A stretch of 64,000 nt of DNA from a virus: positions 1-64,000 of IMG/VR virus record IMGVR_UViG_3300027733_000049; one strand, given 5' to 3'. The notes under the pieces were generated by a model that did no database searches, was not told the DNA's origin, and saw only the letters and a list, made by a program, of their open reading frames with translations. This document shows positions 36,503 through 44,445 of this stretch, piece by piece. The translations under genes were made by a program, and so were the position numbers. The first letter of the stretch is position 1; every line of letters begins with the position of its first letter.

Positions 36503-36763
36503 TTACGCCATCGACTTATCAGACTTGCGCCTGAAAGAACGATTCTTTGAGGGGGCTTGCAACTTATAACCGTCTGCATTACTGCCACCCTTTGATAAGG
36601 CTTTGACGTGGGCAACATCTTTACCCGTGCGGTCAACGCCCTTCTTATCTAATGCTCGTCTAGCACGCTGTCGCTCCATACGGGCTTCATGCGCACCTGA
36701 ACGTTTTTTCTCTAAATCCCATTCGTGTTTAGCGTCACGATCCGTTTTGTTTTTGTACGGCAT
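36503..36763 (-). CDS. HNH-like endonuclease, short
   Basis: 86 residues, very basic N-terminal half (Arg/Lys with few aromatic residues), then GKDVAHVKALSKGGSNADGYKL, the core of short phage HNH-like proteins (H followed by xPLSKGGSN-type loop and N). Final residues PSKNRSFRRKSDKSMA. A nuclease or nicking role is likely but the full HNH triad is not clear. Start is adjacent to the previous stop. Confidence 0.6.
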   Translation of the reverse strand: MPYKNKTDRDAKHEWDLEKKRSGAHEARMERQRARRALDKKGVDRTGKDVAHVKALSKGGSNADGYKLQAPSKNRSFRRKSDKSMA

Positions 36764-37450
36764 TTATCCGTTCCTTCCATTGTGTGAACAATCTAGCACA
36801 GGACACCACGCTTTGCAAGTGAAGTTTTGTTTGGGATTAAACACCCCAGTTTCATACGCAGTCTCTCTCGATACTAACGAACCATCTAACTCTGAAAACA
36901 CTTCTAAACCAGTTGATGCTTGGTACTCAGACCGTACAAAATCTTTACACACGACAAACAACAAGCCAGCCTTAACACGTTCTATCTCGGGAAAGTGTAG
37001 GAACACGCAGGCAGACATGAGGGCTAACTGTTTTGGGTCAGCGTACCTACTGCTCTTGCCCGTCTTGTAGTCAATGATTCGTGCGTCTTTCTTCTCGGTG
37101 TCTAAGATAACCAAGTCTGCTACACCACGATACCAAACTTCTTTATCAAAGAATCCACAAGGGGCAAGGCGTCCATCCACCTTCTTGATGCCCATCTTGT
37201 GTTCACATAACTTCTCACCTTTCATGTTGGCTAACTTCTGCAACATCGACTCCATGTACGAATACTTGGCAGGGATCGGTGTACCGTCTTTGATATATTT
37301 TTCAGCCGCAAGGTGTACGTCAGTCCCGTACATCATTGCTTCGCTCTCAGGCTCCTTAATATCTTTCACCACACGCAAGTGGTAATACTTCTTAGGACAC
37401 TGATCGAACAGCGAAAGACTTGAGTAACTCCATGCAGGCACTTTGACCAT
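36764..37450 (-). CDS. PD-(D/E)XK nuclease, RecB/Cas4-like
   Basis: 228 residues. Motifs: SYSSLSLFDQCPKKYYH (typical start), GTDVHLAAEKYI, WYRGVADLVIL, ARIIDYKTGKSSR (catalytic D-x-K), QLALMSACVFLHFP, and a C-terminal Cys set (CKAWCPVLDCSHN) that in Cas4/AddB-type enzymes binds an Fe-S cluster. 5'-3' exonuclease for recombination or end processing is likely. ATG 37450 chosen from the TAATG overlap with the polymerase stop. Confidence 0.85.
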   Translation of the reverse strand: MVKVPAWSYSSLSLFDQCPKKYYHLRVVKDIKEPESEAMMYGTDVHLAAEKYIKDGTPIPAKYSYMESMLQKLANMKGEKLCEHKMGIKKVDGRLAPCGFFDKEVWYRGVADLVILDTEKKDARIIDYKTGKSSRYADPKQLALMSACVFLHFPEIERVKAGLLFVVCKDFVRSEYQASTGLEVFSELDGSLVSRETAYETGVFNPKQNFTCKAWCPVLDCSHNGRNG

Positions 37451-39267
37451 TAACAATCTCCGTATGAGGCTCCGAACCCTGATTCACAATTTAGTGGGAC
37501 ACCTTCAGCCCACTGTGGCACGAACCGCATACATTCTTCAACATATGCAACAGCTTCGACGGCTTGCTCTATTGGAGCTACGCACGCCACAGCATCGTGT
37601 ACAGTGAGTACAACACGGTATCTCTTCGCAATCTTTAGCATCTGCTCACCAATTATGCAACGTGCCAAGCCCTGACAAATGTTCTCTGTCAACTTGCCCC
37701 CGTACAGCTTTACTGAGCCTCTGCGTGAATCATAAATATACTGCTCTTTACCATCTTTGTCTTTAAATTTTTTCAAGTTAGGGTATCTTTGGTACATCCC
37801 GTTGGGCATGAGAACCCCGTCCTTGCCTATGGTCACAGCCCCATTACCCCATGTGGCAGTACGCCCCTTGGACAGCGCCTCAATTGCCTTGTTCCCACTT
37901 TGCCACAACGAGGGTATCCACGGGTACGTCTCACGGTACACGTCTATGACCCGCTTGGATGCGTCATCTTCAATGTCCACTCCAAACGTCTTGAGTTGCG
38001 CTTTAAATTTAGGCGCTCCCATGCCGTACCCCGCACCCAAAATGGTTGTTTTTCCAACAAACCTTTCGCCCTTATTGATTTCTTCGACATCCTTGTTGTA
38101 TATAGCAGACGCCATGATTTTGTATACATCCTTGCCATCTCTGAAAGCCTCCACTAAGTCTGTCTGCCCTGCAAACCAAGCCAACACACGGGCTTCAATC
38201 TGCGCTGAGTCACAGTCAATAATTACATGACCCTCGGGTGCAAGGATAGACCGCTTGATCTTGCCTGCGTTATCGCCCCGTGAGGGAAGGTTTTGAAAGT
38301 TCAACTTGTCAGCCCCACCCCACCGTCCCGTGTGGGCGGCATAGTAAGACAGAGGTACAGGTATCAGTCCTCGGGAGGCAATCCCAAGCAGGCGTTCGGT
38401 ACGAGTCTCCTCAAGCGTAGTCTTGTTACCCAACCGTGCGGCAACAAGTAACTGCACCCTCTCATCAGGATGTTCAGCCAAAGCCTTGAACCCTTCATCA
38501 GACTTAGCCAGTGCCAACGTCTCCCTGCCCGTGGTCAAACTAATCTTCATGGGCGGCTCAACCCCAAGTTCTCCTAGTAACTTGGCAAACTTCTGATTGG
38601 ACATGAGGTTGTCCAAGTCAGTCGTTGTATCGTTGATTAGGTCCTGCTTACGTTTCTTGACGTGTACAAGATGTTGCTCCAAGACGGGTACATCCAAGCG
38701 CAGGACCGGCTCTGTAAACATACGCACGGTCAGATCAATCAGTTTCAACTCGACCTTCTGAAACATCGGGAGCAACGTCAGGAACAAATCGTACGTCAGG
38801 TCAACGTCATTGACGCAGTACCTTGCATACATTTTCATTTGGTGGATAGGAAAGTCAGTACGTCTAATGCCTAGCGCATTGATGACCTCATCTCCTTTCT
38901 CACCCAAGTTGTAGTACTTGACCAACTTAGCCAAACTGTTACCGACCTCAGTACCGTGTACGGCACGTGCCATGCTCAATGTATCTGCAATAGCTTTGGG
39001 TTTAATACCAAGAACCCAATTCAATATAGACATATCGAACATGGCATTGTGGGCAACAACCATGCTGTTGTCCCAGTCATACCGCAACAACTGTTGACGT
39101 AACAGTTCATGCTCGCCAGAAAAGAATCGTGTCTTTTCATCGTTGACCTTGACGCCTACGCCAATGATCTCAAACCTTGGATCACGCACGTACTCCTCTG
39201 TGGTGATCTTTGATAATGAAAACTCTTTGTCGTAGTACGTCTCAAAGTCTATGGTGATAACATCCAT
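37450..39267 (-). CDS. DNA polymerase, family A, with 3'-5' exonuclease
   Basis: 605 residues. DEDD-type exonuclease: IDFETYY (about 6-12), VAHNAMFDMS, YCVNDVDLTY. Polymerase: VIIDCDSAQIEARVLAW (motif A), FVGKTTILGAGYGMGAPKF (motif B), VVLTVHDAVACV (motif C). In motif C the usual HDE is HDA; the catalytic Asp is kept. No 5'-nuclease domain, as usual for phage polymerases of this size. Central replicative enzyme of the early operon. Confidence 0.9.
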   Translation of the reverse strand: MDVITIDFETYYDKEFSLSKITTEEYVRDPRFEIIGVGVKVNDEKTRFFSGEHELLRQQLLRYDWDNSMVVAHNAMFDMSILNWVLGIKPKAIADTLSMARAVHGTEVGNSLAKLVKYYNLGEKGDEVINALGIRRTDFPIHQMKMYARYCVNDVDLTYDLFLTLLPMFQKVELKLIDLTVRMFTEPVLRLDVPVLEQHLVHVKKRKQDLINDTTTDLDNLMSNQKFAKLLGELGVEPPMKISLTTGRETLALAKSDEGFKALAEHPDERVQLLVAARLGNKTTLEETRTERLLGIASRGLIPVPLSYYAAHTGRWGGADKLNFQNLPSRGDNAGKIKRSILAPEGHVIIDCDSAQIEARVLAWFAGQTDLVEAFRDGKDVYKIMASAIYNKDVEEINKGERFVGKTTILGAGYGMGAPKFKAQLKTFGVDIEDDASKRVIDVYRETYPWIPSLWQSGNKAIEALSKGRTATWGNGAVTIGKDGVLMPNGMYQRYPNLKKFKDKDGKEQYIYDSRRGSVKLYGGKLTENICQGLARCIIGEQMLKIAKRYRVVLTVHDAVACVAPIEQAVEAVAYVEECMRFVPQWAEGVPLNCESGFGASYGDC

Positions 39268-39545
39268 CAGAAGTTCAACCCGTAGAACGCTTGGATGTGG
39301 GCTTCAAAGTCTTTCTTATTAAAGATACCCATCTCACCCGTCTCACGGTAACCAATGCCAAACATCCCATCGGTTGTGTCCCATATTAGATAGTCACCAA
39401 ACACGATGGCTTTACCCTGCGGTATGGTCTCAACACCATAGTGTCCACGCATCTGCCCATCGGCAAGCACCTCACCAAATATTGGCGGTGCATCCCGTGC
39501 TACGTTTTCTAATCTTGTGTGTAATACATTCTTGATCTTACTCAT
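39267..39545 (-). CDS. hypothetical protein
   Basis: 92 residues from ATG 39545, preceded by GGAGGTTAAT; the longer frame would overlap the gene before it. Contains PPIFGEVLADGQMRGHYGVETIP, KAIVFGDYLIWDTTDG and a final helix DFEAHIQAFYGLNF. Compact alpha/beta; no family recognised. Next to the polymerase gene. Confidence 0.7.
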   Translation of the reverse strand: MSKIKNVLHTRLENVARDAPPIFGEVLADGQMRGHYGVETIPQGKAIVFGDYLIWDTTDGMFGIGYRETGEMGIFNKKDFEAHIQAFYGLNF

Positions 39546-39546
39546 A

Positions 39547-40170
39547 TTAACCTCCAAACATTTCTTTAAGTGCGATGTGTAACGCACGGGCTTGCTTGAC
39601 CGTCAGGCTATCAAGCACATCATCCACGCTCCATTCAGTAGGTTGCTCGACCTTTGTACTGTTAGCCTTGAACTTCTCTACCAAGTCTGAGATGGAATGG
39701 TTTTCGTACTGTACGAAACTCTTAGGCATTTCTTTCATTGCCTTCTTCTGCTCCTTCACAGCACGGGCATGGGCGGCACGGGCTACCGCCTTACTACGTT
39801 CCTCTTTAGCTTTTGCCTGTAATGTTTTACGGTCTGCTTCAGGAATCACCGTGTACGCATAGACGTAACGCCCATCAATACGTTCTGTTGATTGCGAACG
39901 GGTAACATAAAACCTATCCGAAAACTGCTTGAGCATTGATGATGTAAAACTCAACGGTACATCGGGATGTAACACCGACAACTTGTTACGTAATCCAATG
40001 CTAGTGATTCCCGGGTTCTGCTCAATAACCGCCAATATACGATTTGTTATAGAGCTTTGTTTCTTCTCGTCTTTAGTTGTGTTTACCACTTTAATTTCCT
40101 CCTGTTGTGATTGATCTTCCTCGTCCCACATTTGTAGAACTTTCTTCATTTCGTCAGCTATTGATCCCAC
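39547..40170 (-). CDS. hypothetical protein, winged-helix-like centre
   Basis: 207 residues, GTG start with GGAGG upstream. Acidic N-terminus, then SSITNRILAVIEQNPGITSIGLRNKLSV, which looks like a winged helix (about 40-95), then a Lys/Ala-rich helix (AKEERSKAVARAAHARAVKEQKKAMKE) and an acidic helical end. A palindrome copy (39702-39718) lies inside the frame at the codons for SFVQYEN. Probably DNA-interacting. Confidence 0.65.
   Translation of the reverse strand: MGSIADEMKKVLQMWDEEDQSQQEEIKVVNTTKDEKKQSSITNRILAVIEQNPGITSIGLRNKLSVLHPDVPLSFTSSMLKQFSDRFYVTRSQSTERIDGRYVYAYTVIPEADRKTLQAKAKEERSKAVARAAHARAVKEQKKAMKEMPKSFVQYENHSISDLVEKFKANSTKVEQPTEWSVDDVLDSLTVKQARALHIALKEMFGG
39702..39718. promoter_or_regulatory. 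17-bp palindrome inside gene
   Basis: TTTCGTACTGTACGAAA inside the 39547 gene; the leftmost copy, more than 5 kb from the next. Confidence 0.75.
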
Positions 40171-40474
40171 TTTGATCCCTCCATTCTTGTGTGATGTGAT
40201 CTAAAATTTCCTGAACTTCTATCAGGTTCTCCTCATTGACGACAATGGCAAAGCCACCGGCATCTTTGATCTGCGCTATGTTTCTGTCTTGCAGTGCAGT
40301 GGTCTTGCCCTTGCCTGCTTTACATTCGATAGCAATAAATCTTCCCATGTAGCAGGCAACAATGTCGGGTATACCTGCTGATCCATACCCCCCTGCTATT
40401 GGGTAGAAGCAATACGCCCCTGCATCTTTAAGCAAGGCTACTACTTTGGTCTTTACTTTTTTCTCGGGTGTCAT
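40154..40474 (-). CDS. VRR-NUC domain nuclease
   Basis: 106 residues. VRR-NUC layout: GYGSAGIPDIVACYMGRFIAIECKAGKGK carries the PD...ExK catalytic residues (about 31-55), followed by ALQDRNIAQIKDAGGFAIVV. Free-standing VRR-NUC proteins of phages are structure-specific or Holliday-junction-type nucleases. Overlaps the upstream gene by 47 nt and the next by 17 nt; AGGAG precedes the ATG. Confidence 0.85.
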   Translation of the reverse strand: MTPEKKVKTKVVALLKDAGAYCFYPIAGGYGSAGIPDIVACYMGRFIAIECKAGKGKTTALQDRNIAQIKDAGGFAIVVNEENLIEVQEILDHITQEWRDQSGINS

Positions 40475-40646
40475 TCTCTACTCCTTTCAGTTGTGCTTCG
40501 TAATATTTCAAGGGTAACCTTGCCTTGGCTTTCAAGTGTTTGCGTAACCAATCAGCACCGCCCATGTCTTGAAATATCAACCAATCTAAATCTGACATCC
40601 GCACTTGGCGTCCTATTAGTGGCATTGGTGGTTTAGGTCTTGGCAT
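40428..40646 (-). CDS. small protein, partner of VRR-NUC gene
   Basis: 72 residues. MPRPKPPMPLIGRQVRMSDLDW then GGADWLRKHLKAK, a pattern I associate with small RHH- or HTH-like phage proteins (RQVRMSD...W..F...GG..WLR). Lys-rich C-terminus lies in the 47-nt overlap with the nuclease gene, so the reading frame is doubly used there. Confidence 0.65.
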   Translation of the reverse strand: MPRPKPPMPLIGRQVRMSDLDWLIFQDMGGADWLRKHLKAKARLPLKYYEAQLKGVENDTREKSKDQSSSLA

Positions 40647-40656
40647 TAGTTTCCTT

Positions 40657-41259
40657 TCAAATTTTCATAAGAGTTGTGTTGTCTCCGGTAGCTACTGTCG
40701 TGTAGCCCAATTCTTTGTACTTCAATATGGTGTCTACCACTTCTTTGGGAGAGGTCAAAGAATTCGATTCAAATTTAATTATCTTTGCCGGTCTGCTTTT
40801 TTCTTTCTTGAGTACTTCCAAATAACTGGACAGAATCACGCAGTCATGCCCTTCAGTATCTACCTTTAACAAAGCGCAGTCATCTACTTGATACATACCA
40901 AACAATGTCTCAACAGAATACATTGGGATTTGTTTAGATGTGAACACATCAACTGGATCAATGTTTCTTTTTGTTAAAACTTTTACAACTGTGGGGTGAT
41001 ACGAACTGATACTGTTACAACCACGTACCCACCAAGGTAAGCCATGTTTGCTTATGACCTCTTCTGATAAATAAAATACTTCTGCCACACCATCGTGATC
41101 TGATATTGCGGATAGTACTTTATGCACATGGGGTTTACATGGCAACCTGTTAAGGTAATAAAGTATTGGATCGACTGACAGCCCTATTGAATCGTCCATA
41201 CATTTTTGAATCACAGTATCAAAATCAGATGTACCTATTTCAATAAAGTCATACTTCAT
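40657..41259 (-). CDS. FkbM-family methyltransferase
   Basis: 200 residues. FIEIGTSDFDT (SAM-binding loop with Gly-x-Ser), then ALLKVDTEGHDCVIL, the diagnostic FkbM motif. Preceded by a segment with HKVLSAISDHDG. O-methylation of sugars or peptides is the family activity; here, alongside two glycosyltransferases, it may decorate a glycan. ATGA overlap with the preceding gene. Confidence 0.85.
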   Translation of the reverse strand: MKYDFIEIGTSDFDTVIQKCMDDSIGLSVDPILYYLNRLPCKPHVHKVLSAISDHDGVAEVFYLSEEVISKHGLPWWVRGCNSISSYHPTVVKVLTKRNIDPVDVFTSKQIPMYSVETLFGMYQVDDCALLKVDTEGHDCVILSSYLEVLKKEKSRPAKIIKFESNSLTSPKEVVDTILKYKELGYTTVATGDNTTLMKI

Positions 41260-41459
41260 CGCTTCATACCTCTTACATAAGCGGCAAAACTCATAGCAGT
41301 ATCACCAAAGTATTTCATGGCATCAAACTCCTTGGCAACTTCTTCTATCGTGGCGTTGCGTATCTCATCTACCAACCCAACCTTTACGGTATGTTCTTTG
41401 TCACGGTAATCGTAGTGTGCGCAACCACGTTCCCAACAACCTTTGTCCATTAGCGTCAT
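41256..41459 (-). CDS. hypothetical protein
   Basis: 67 residues, ATGA overlaps at both ends. Starts MTLMDKGCWERGCAHYDYRDKEH, with two Cys, followed by helical NATIEEVAKEFDAMKYFG. No family recognised. Confidence 0.6.
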   Translation of the reverse strand: MTLMDKGCWERGCAHYDYRDKEHTVKVGLVDEIRNATIEEVAKEFDAMKYFGDTAMSFAAYVRGMKR

Positions 41460-41779
41460 GTGTTCTTCTCCTTGAGTTTGGCTTCAATGGCTCGGGCAAA
41501 TTCAAACCTGTTTGCGTATGGCATCGTATTACTGATGGCAAATATTTCCGCATCATCCGTCAGCCCTACCCACTTACGTTCAGGCAATGGATGCCCTGCG
41601 TGTTTGTAGGCTTCGTCACGCCAAAGTTGCGCTCGTTGTTTGTTGTACTCACAGCTTGGGCAAGGGCGCACGTATTCTTGAATGTCATCATCCTCCATAG
41701 TTATCTGCATTTGTATTTGTCGTTTACGCCAACCACTTTGAATCTTCTCAACATCTTCGGGTGTGTGTGATCTTTTCAT
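41456..41779 (-). CDS. hypothetical protein
   Basis: 107 residues. Basic N-terminus (EDVEKIQSGWRKRQIQMQ), CPSCEYNKQRAQLWRDEAYK with a single CxxC, then helical NRFEFARAIEAKLKEK. Possibly zinc-binding with partner residues elsewhere. No family recognised. Overlaps next gene by 4 nt. Confidence 0.6.
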   Translation of the reverse strand: MKRSHTPEDVEKIQSGWRKRQIQMQITMEDDDIQEYVRPCPSCEYNKQRAQLWRDEAYKHAGHPLPERKWVGLTDDAEIFAISNTMPYANRFEFARAIEAKLKEKNT

Positions 41780-41800
41780 CTTGGTGCATCCTCATGGTTA

Positions 41801-42805
41801 TCAGGGTTGAACTTCGGTTGCTTCGTACCCTTGTCTTTCGGGTTCGGAAACGGGGGGAACGGTGGTGTCATTCTTTTTCTCCTCTTCCCAAGCGGTTCGC
41901 AATGCTCTACCACTTAGCTTTTTGTTTAAATAATCTATGCCTGAAAATTCAATGTACTCTTGCATGGTGCGTACTCTGCCTAACCCATACACTCCCATAT
42001 CTTTACCGTTAACCAAATCTTCAAGCCGCCTTGTTGTACGCTTTTGTAATTCACCCCAATGTACAACTCGTTCTTGGGTAATATCTTTATCCCAGTGCCT
42101 CGGACGCTCCCCATACAAATGGTGCATAGGAAGGTGTGGCACATGAAATATGTCGTAGCCATGCGTAAATGCTCTTAACGCCATGGCTTGTTCCTCTCCA
42201 TTGAAATACATATACGGGTCGTATGGCACATCGTACACAAACTTACCCTGTGTAAAAAGGCAACCACCCGCAAGGTGTATCCCACGAATCGGTGTATCAC
42301 GCTTAACTCTCGTTGCTACAAACTTCAGCTTCGAATGTTTAGGTTCGAACTGTTGTGCTTTGGATGAAACAATATGTACCAACACCTCCCTGCACATACG
42401 CCTCACAATCTTTCCCTCCTTGCGTTCAAACGATGCAGGGTAACTAGACACTATGCACTTGGGGTTTATCTTTGCACACTCGGTAGCGGCATTGATTAAC
42501 TTCTCATCCCAATCTTGGTCGAATACTGAATGAGCATCGATCTGAAAGAACCAATCCTCATCGTTGTACATCGCCATACATAATGACCTTGCCCAACACG
42601 CACCTCGAGATTCTCTTGGATCAATACCAACATACTGAATCTTCTTGCTCAGTGCATCGCTCACCTTGAGTCGCTCGTTTTCATACGCTTGTTCTACAAC
42701 ACCAAACGACAAACCATTTGGGTCTTTCGCCTTATTCAATGCTTGCAGTACGGTGTGTTTAAGCATCTCATCTCGGTAGGATGCGATGCTGATGTAGATG
42801 CTCAT
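41801..42805 (-). CDS. GlcNAc-type glycosyltransferase
   Basis: 334 residues. IYISIASYRDEML at the start, RGACWARSLCMAMYNDEDWFFQIDAH with the metal-binding D-A-H at about 90-92, then RGIHLAGGCLFTQGKFVYDVPYDP, YFNGEEQAMALRAFTHGYDIFH. This is the layout of the Skp1-type GlcNAc transferase family (GT60), found also in large viruses. The C-terminal ~35 residues are disordered. Transfers GlcNAc or a related sugar to an unknown acceptor. Confidence 0.85.
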   Translation of the reverse strand: MSIYISIASYRDEMLKHTVLQALNKAKDPNGLSFGVVEQAYENERLKVSDALSKKIQYVGIDPRESRGACWARSLCMAMYNDEDWFFQIDAHSVFDQDWDEKLINAATECAKINPKCIVSSYPASFERKEGKIVRRMCREVLVHIVSSKAQQFEPKHSKLKFVATRVKRDTPIRGIHLAGGCLFTQGKFVYDVPYDPYMYFNGEEQAMALRAFTHGYDIFHVPHLPMHHLYGERPRHWDKDITQERVVHWGELQKRTTRRLEDLVNGKDMGVYGLGRVRTMQEYIEFSGIDYLNKKLSGRALRTAWEEEKKNDTTVPPVSEPERQGYEATEVQP

Positions 42806-42993
42806 TGGTTGTTTGCTTCCCGCATTATGTCGTTGATAATTTTCTTGATCTTTCCATACGCATCTGCCTTGGTGTATGGCATCTGCAATATGCTTTCGAT
42901 CTCACGCAAAGCGTCATAGTATTCACCACCCTTCATTGCGTGCTGTAACTTATCCTCGTCCTCGGGGTAGGCAAATTCAAGTACTGCTTTCAT
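42802..42993 (-). CDS. small helical protein
   Basis: 63 residues: MKAVLEFAYPEDEDKLQHAMKGG, YYDALREIESILQM, then IKKIINDIMREANNQ. All-helical and charged. Overlaps the next gene by 4 nt and the previous by 17 nt. Resembles short phage proteins of unknown function near polymerase genes. Confidence 0.65.
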   Translation of the reverse strand: MKAVLEFAYPEDEDKLQHAMKGGEYYDALREIESILQMPYTKADAYGKIKKIINDIMREANNQ

Positions 42994-43168
42994 TTACTCT
43001 CTCGCTTATTGGTGTCCACCCAAACCGTTTCCATGTGGCTTGCACATCTGCACCAGTTGTCCACACATATCGTGGATCATTGGCAGGAATGGTTGGCTCT
43101 GTGCGCTTAGAGAAAGGCACGGGGGGTAGTGGTATAGCAGGGTACGTATATTTAGGCTGTGCGCTCAT
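42977..43168 (-). CDS. small proline-rich protein
   Basis: 63 residues; Pro-rich first half (PAIPLPPVPFSKRTEPTIPAND) then RYVWTTGADVQATWKRFGWTP, a short Trp-containing segment. GGAGAT before the ATG. No family recognised. Confidence 0.6.
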   Translation of the reverse strand: MSAQPKYTYPAIPLPPVPFSKRTEPTIPANDPRYVWTTGADVQATWKRFGWTPISERVNESST

Positions 43169-43463
43169 GTTGATCTCCTTCTTCTATGTAATACAAACGG
43201 TCGTGGACTTTGAATCCAACGCCCTTAATTAAGTTTCCCTCGGGTGCTATCCGCAAGATAGACACCGCCTCCATGATCCATCGTTCAACATCCTCTTGCG
43301 GGATATTTTTTCTTATCTTATTGTCATTAACACTTGGCATTGTAAAGTCTACTACATCAAATGTACCATCGTCATTGATAGAAACCCTATAACTATCACC
43401 TTTTGTTTCTATCATGTTGATCATTACTTCCATCCAAACATCCTTAGCTTCTTTGTAGTTCAT
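43152..43463 (-). CDS. hypothetical protein
   Basis: 103 residues. N-terminal helix with Met (WMEVMINMIETKG), then beta-like YRVSINDDGTFDVVDFTM, and a C-terminal VGFKVHDRLYYIEEGDQ. ATGA overlap with the gene before. Unknown. Confidence 0.6.
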   Translation of the reverse strand: MNYKEAKDVWMEVMINMIETKGDSYRVSINDDGTFDVVDFTMPSVNDNKIRKNIPQEDVERWIMEAVSILRIAPEGNLIKGVGFKVHDRLYYIEEGDQHERTA

Positions 43464-44341
43464 ACGAACACCCAGTACTTATCATTGTCGATCTTGTAGC
43501 CAACATCCATGAGTGCAGTCTTACTACCTTCGTTGATCTGCAACACCGCAATCTTATCCCTGATACTCTCAGGAACATCTTGTAGGTTGAACACTACGGT
43601 AGGCTCAGTGTCTCCCTCGTAGCGATACTCAACCTTATCGGTCTTAGCCCACACAAAACACTTGCGTGGTTTGTAGTTATCCATAGCTTGTAACTCTGCA
43701 CCTTGCTCTCTCAAGATGTGTAGGCTTTTCCTAAATGATTCTGTGGCGGGGGTATAGCCTGCTTGCACCATGAAATGCAACTCTTTAAGTATGTCGTCCC
43801 TCTGCATACGGGACGCTTCATACAACTTGTTCTGTGCAGGTTCTTTCATGTTGGCTATCGCACGCTCTAGATCAACGCCTGTCGATGCTACTACTTCAGT
43901 AAATGATTTAGGCTTGAGATACTGAAGTGCGTTCTTCACACCATTGGCAAACTTCTTGGTTGTCTTGATGCGATACCCCTCGCTGTACGATGCGTACTTC
44001 TCATTCATGATGCGGTCGGACTCCACAACATACATCATTTCTTTCTTGTCATTTAACTCAAGACCAATCTTACCAACACGCACAGTTGGGCAGTCCCTAT
44101 ACGCAACCGCTAAGTCTGCAAATACAAAGTACTCCAAGCCGTTGTACCGTGCGGGGCGGTAATCAGTATGCACAATCATGTCGGATCGTTTGTACTTGAT
44201 CTCGTTATAGAACTTCAAGAGTGTGCCTGTCACGGGAATATCACCAAGCCAAAACCCGTGGTTGTTTTGCTTGGCAGTATCAATGAGCGACACCAAACGG
44301 TCGTACTCGTATGTACCTTTGTAATCGTCTTTGCTAATCAT
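43460..44341 (-). CDS. hypothetical protein
   Basis: 293 residues from ATG 44341, preceded by GGAGGGCTTAA. Features: KRSDMIVHTDYRPARYNGLEYFVFADLAV, KIGLELNDKKEMMYVV, a helical middle, and a final DVGYKIDNDKYWVFV strand. No catalytic motif recognised. It forms a coupled group with a tiny membrane peptide and the gene at 44442. Confidence 0.65.
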   Translation of the reverse strand: MISKDDYKGTYEYDRLVSLIDTAKQNNHGFWLGDIPVTGTLLKFYNEIKYKRSDMIVHTDYRPARYNGLEYFVFADLAVAYRDCPTVRVGKIGLELNDKKEMMYVVESDRIMNEKYASYSEGYRIKTTKKFANGVKNALQYLKPKSFTEVVASTGVDLERAIANMKEPAQNKLYEASRMQRDDILKELHFMVQAGYTPATESFRKSLHILREQGAELQAMDNYKPRKCFVWAKTDKVEYRYEGDTEPTVVFNLQDVPESIRDKIAVLQINEGSKTALMDVGYKIDNDKYWVFV

Positions 44342-44343
44342 GA

Positions 44344-44445
44344 TTAAGCCCTCCAATAAAATAAATCTAACAACACAACAACTAGACCGAGTAAAAATAC
44401 TACTCGCTCTACCTTATCAATCCATGTCCAGTTATTCCAACTCAT
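44344..44445 (-). CDS. 33-residue membrane peptide
   Basis: Short frame with GGAGAGTC before the ATG and start overlapping the previous TGA (ATGA). Product MSWNNWTWIDKVERV followed by VFLLGLVVVLLDLFYW, one transmembrane helix. Its stop lies just ahead of the following gene's ATG. Likely translated in the early operon; a host-membrane role is a guess. Confidence 0.65.
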   Translation of the reverse strand: MSWNNWTWIDKVERVVFLLGLVVVLLDLFYWRA

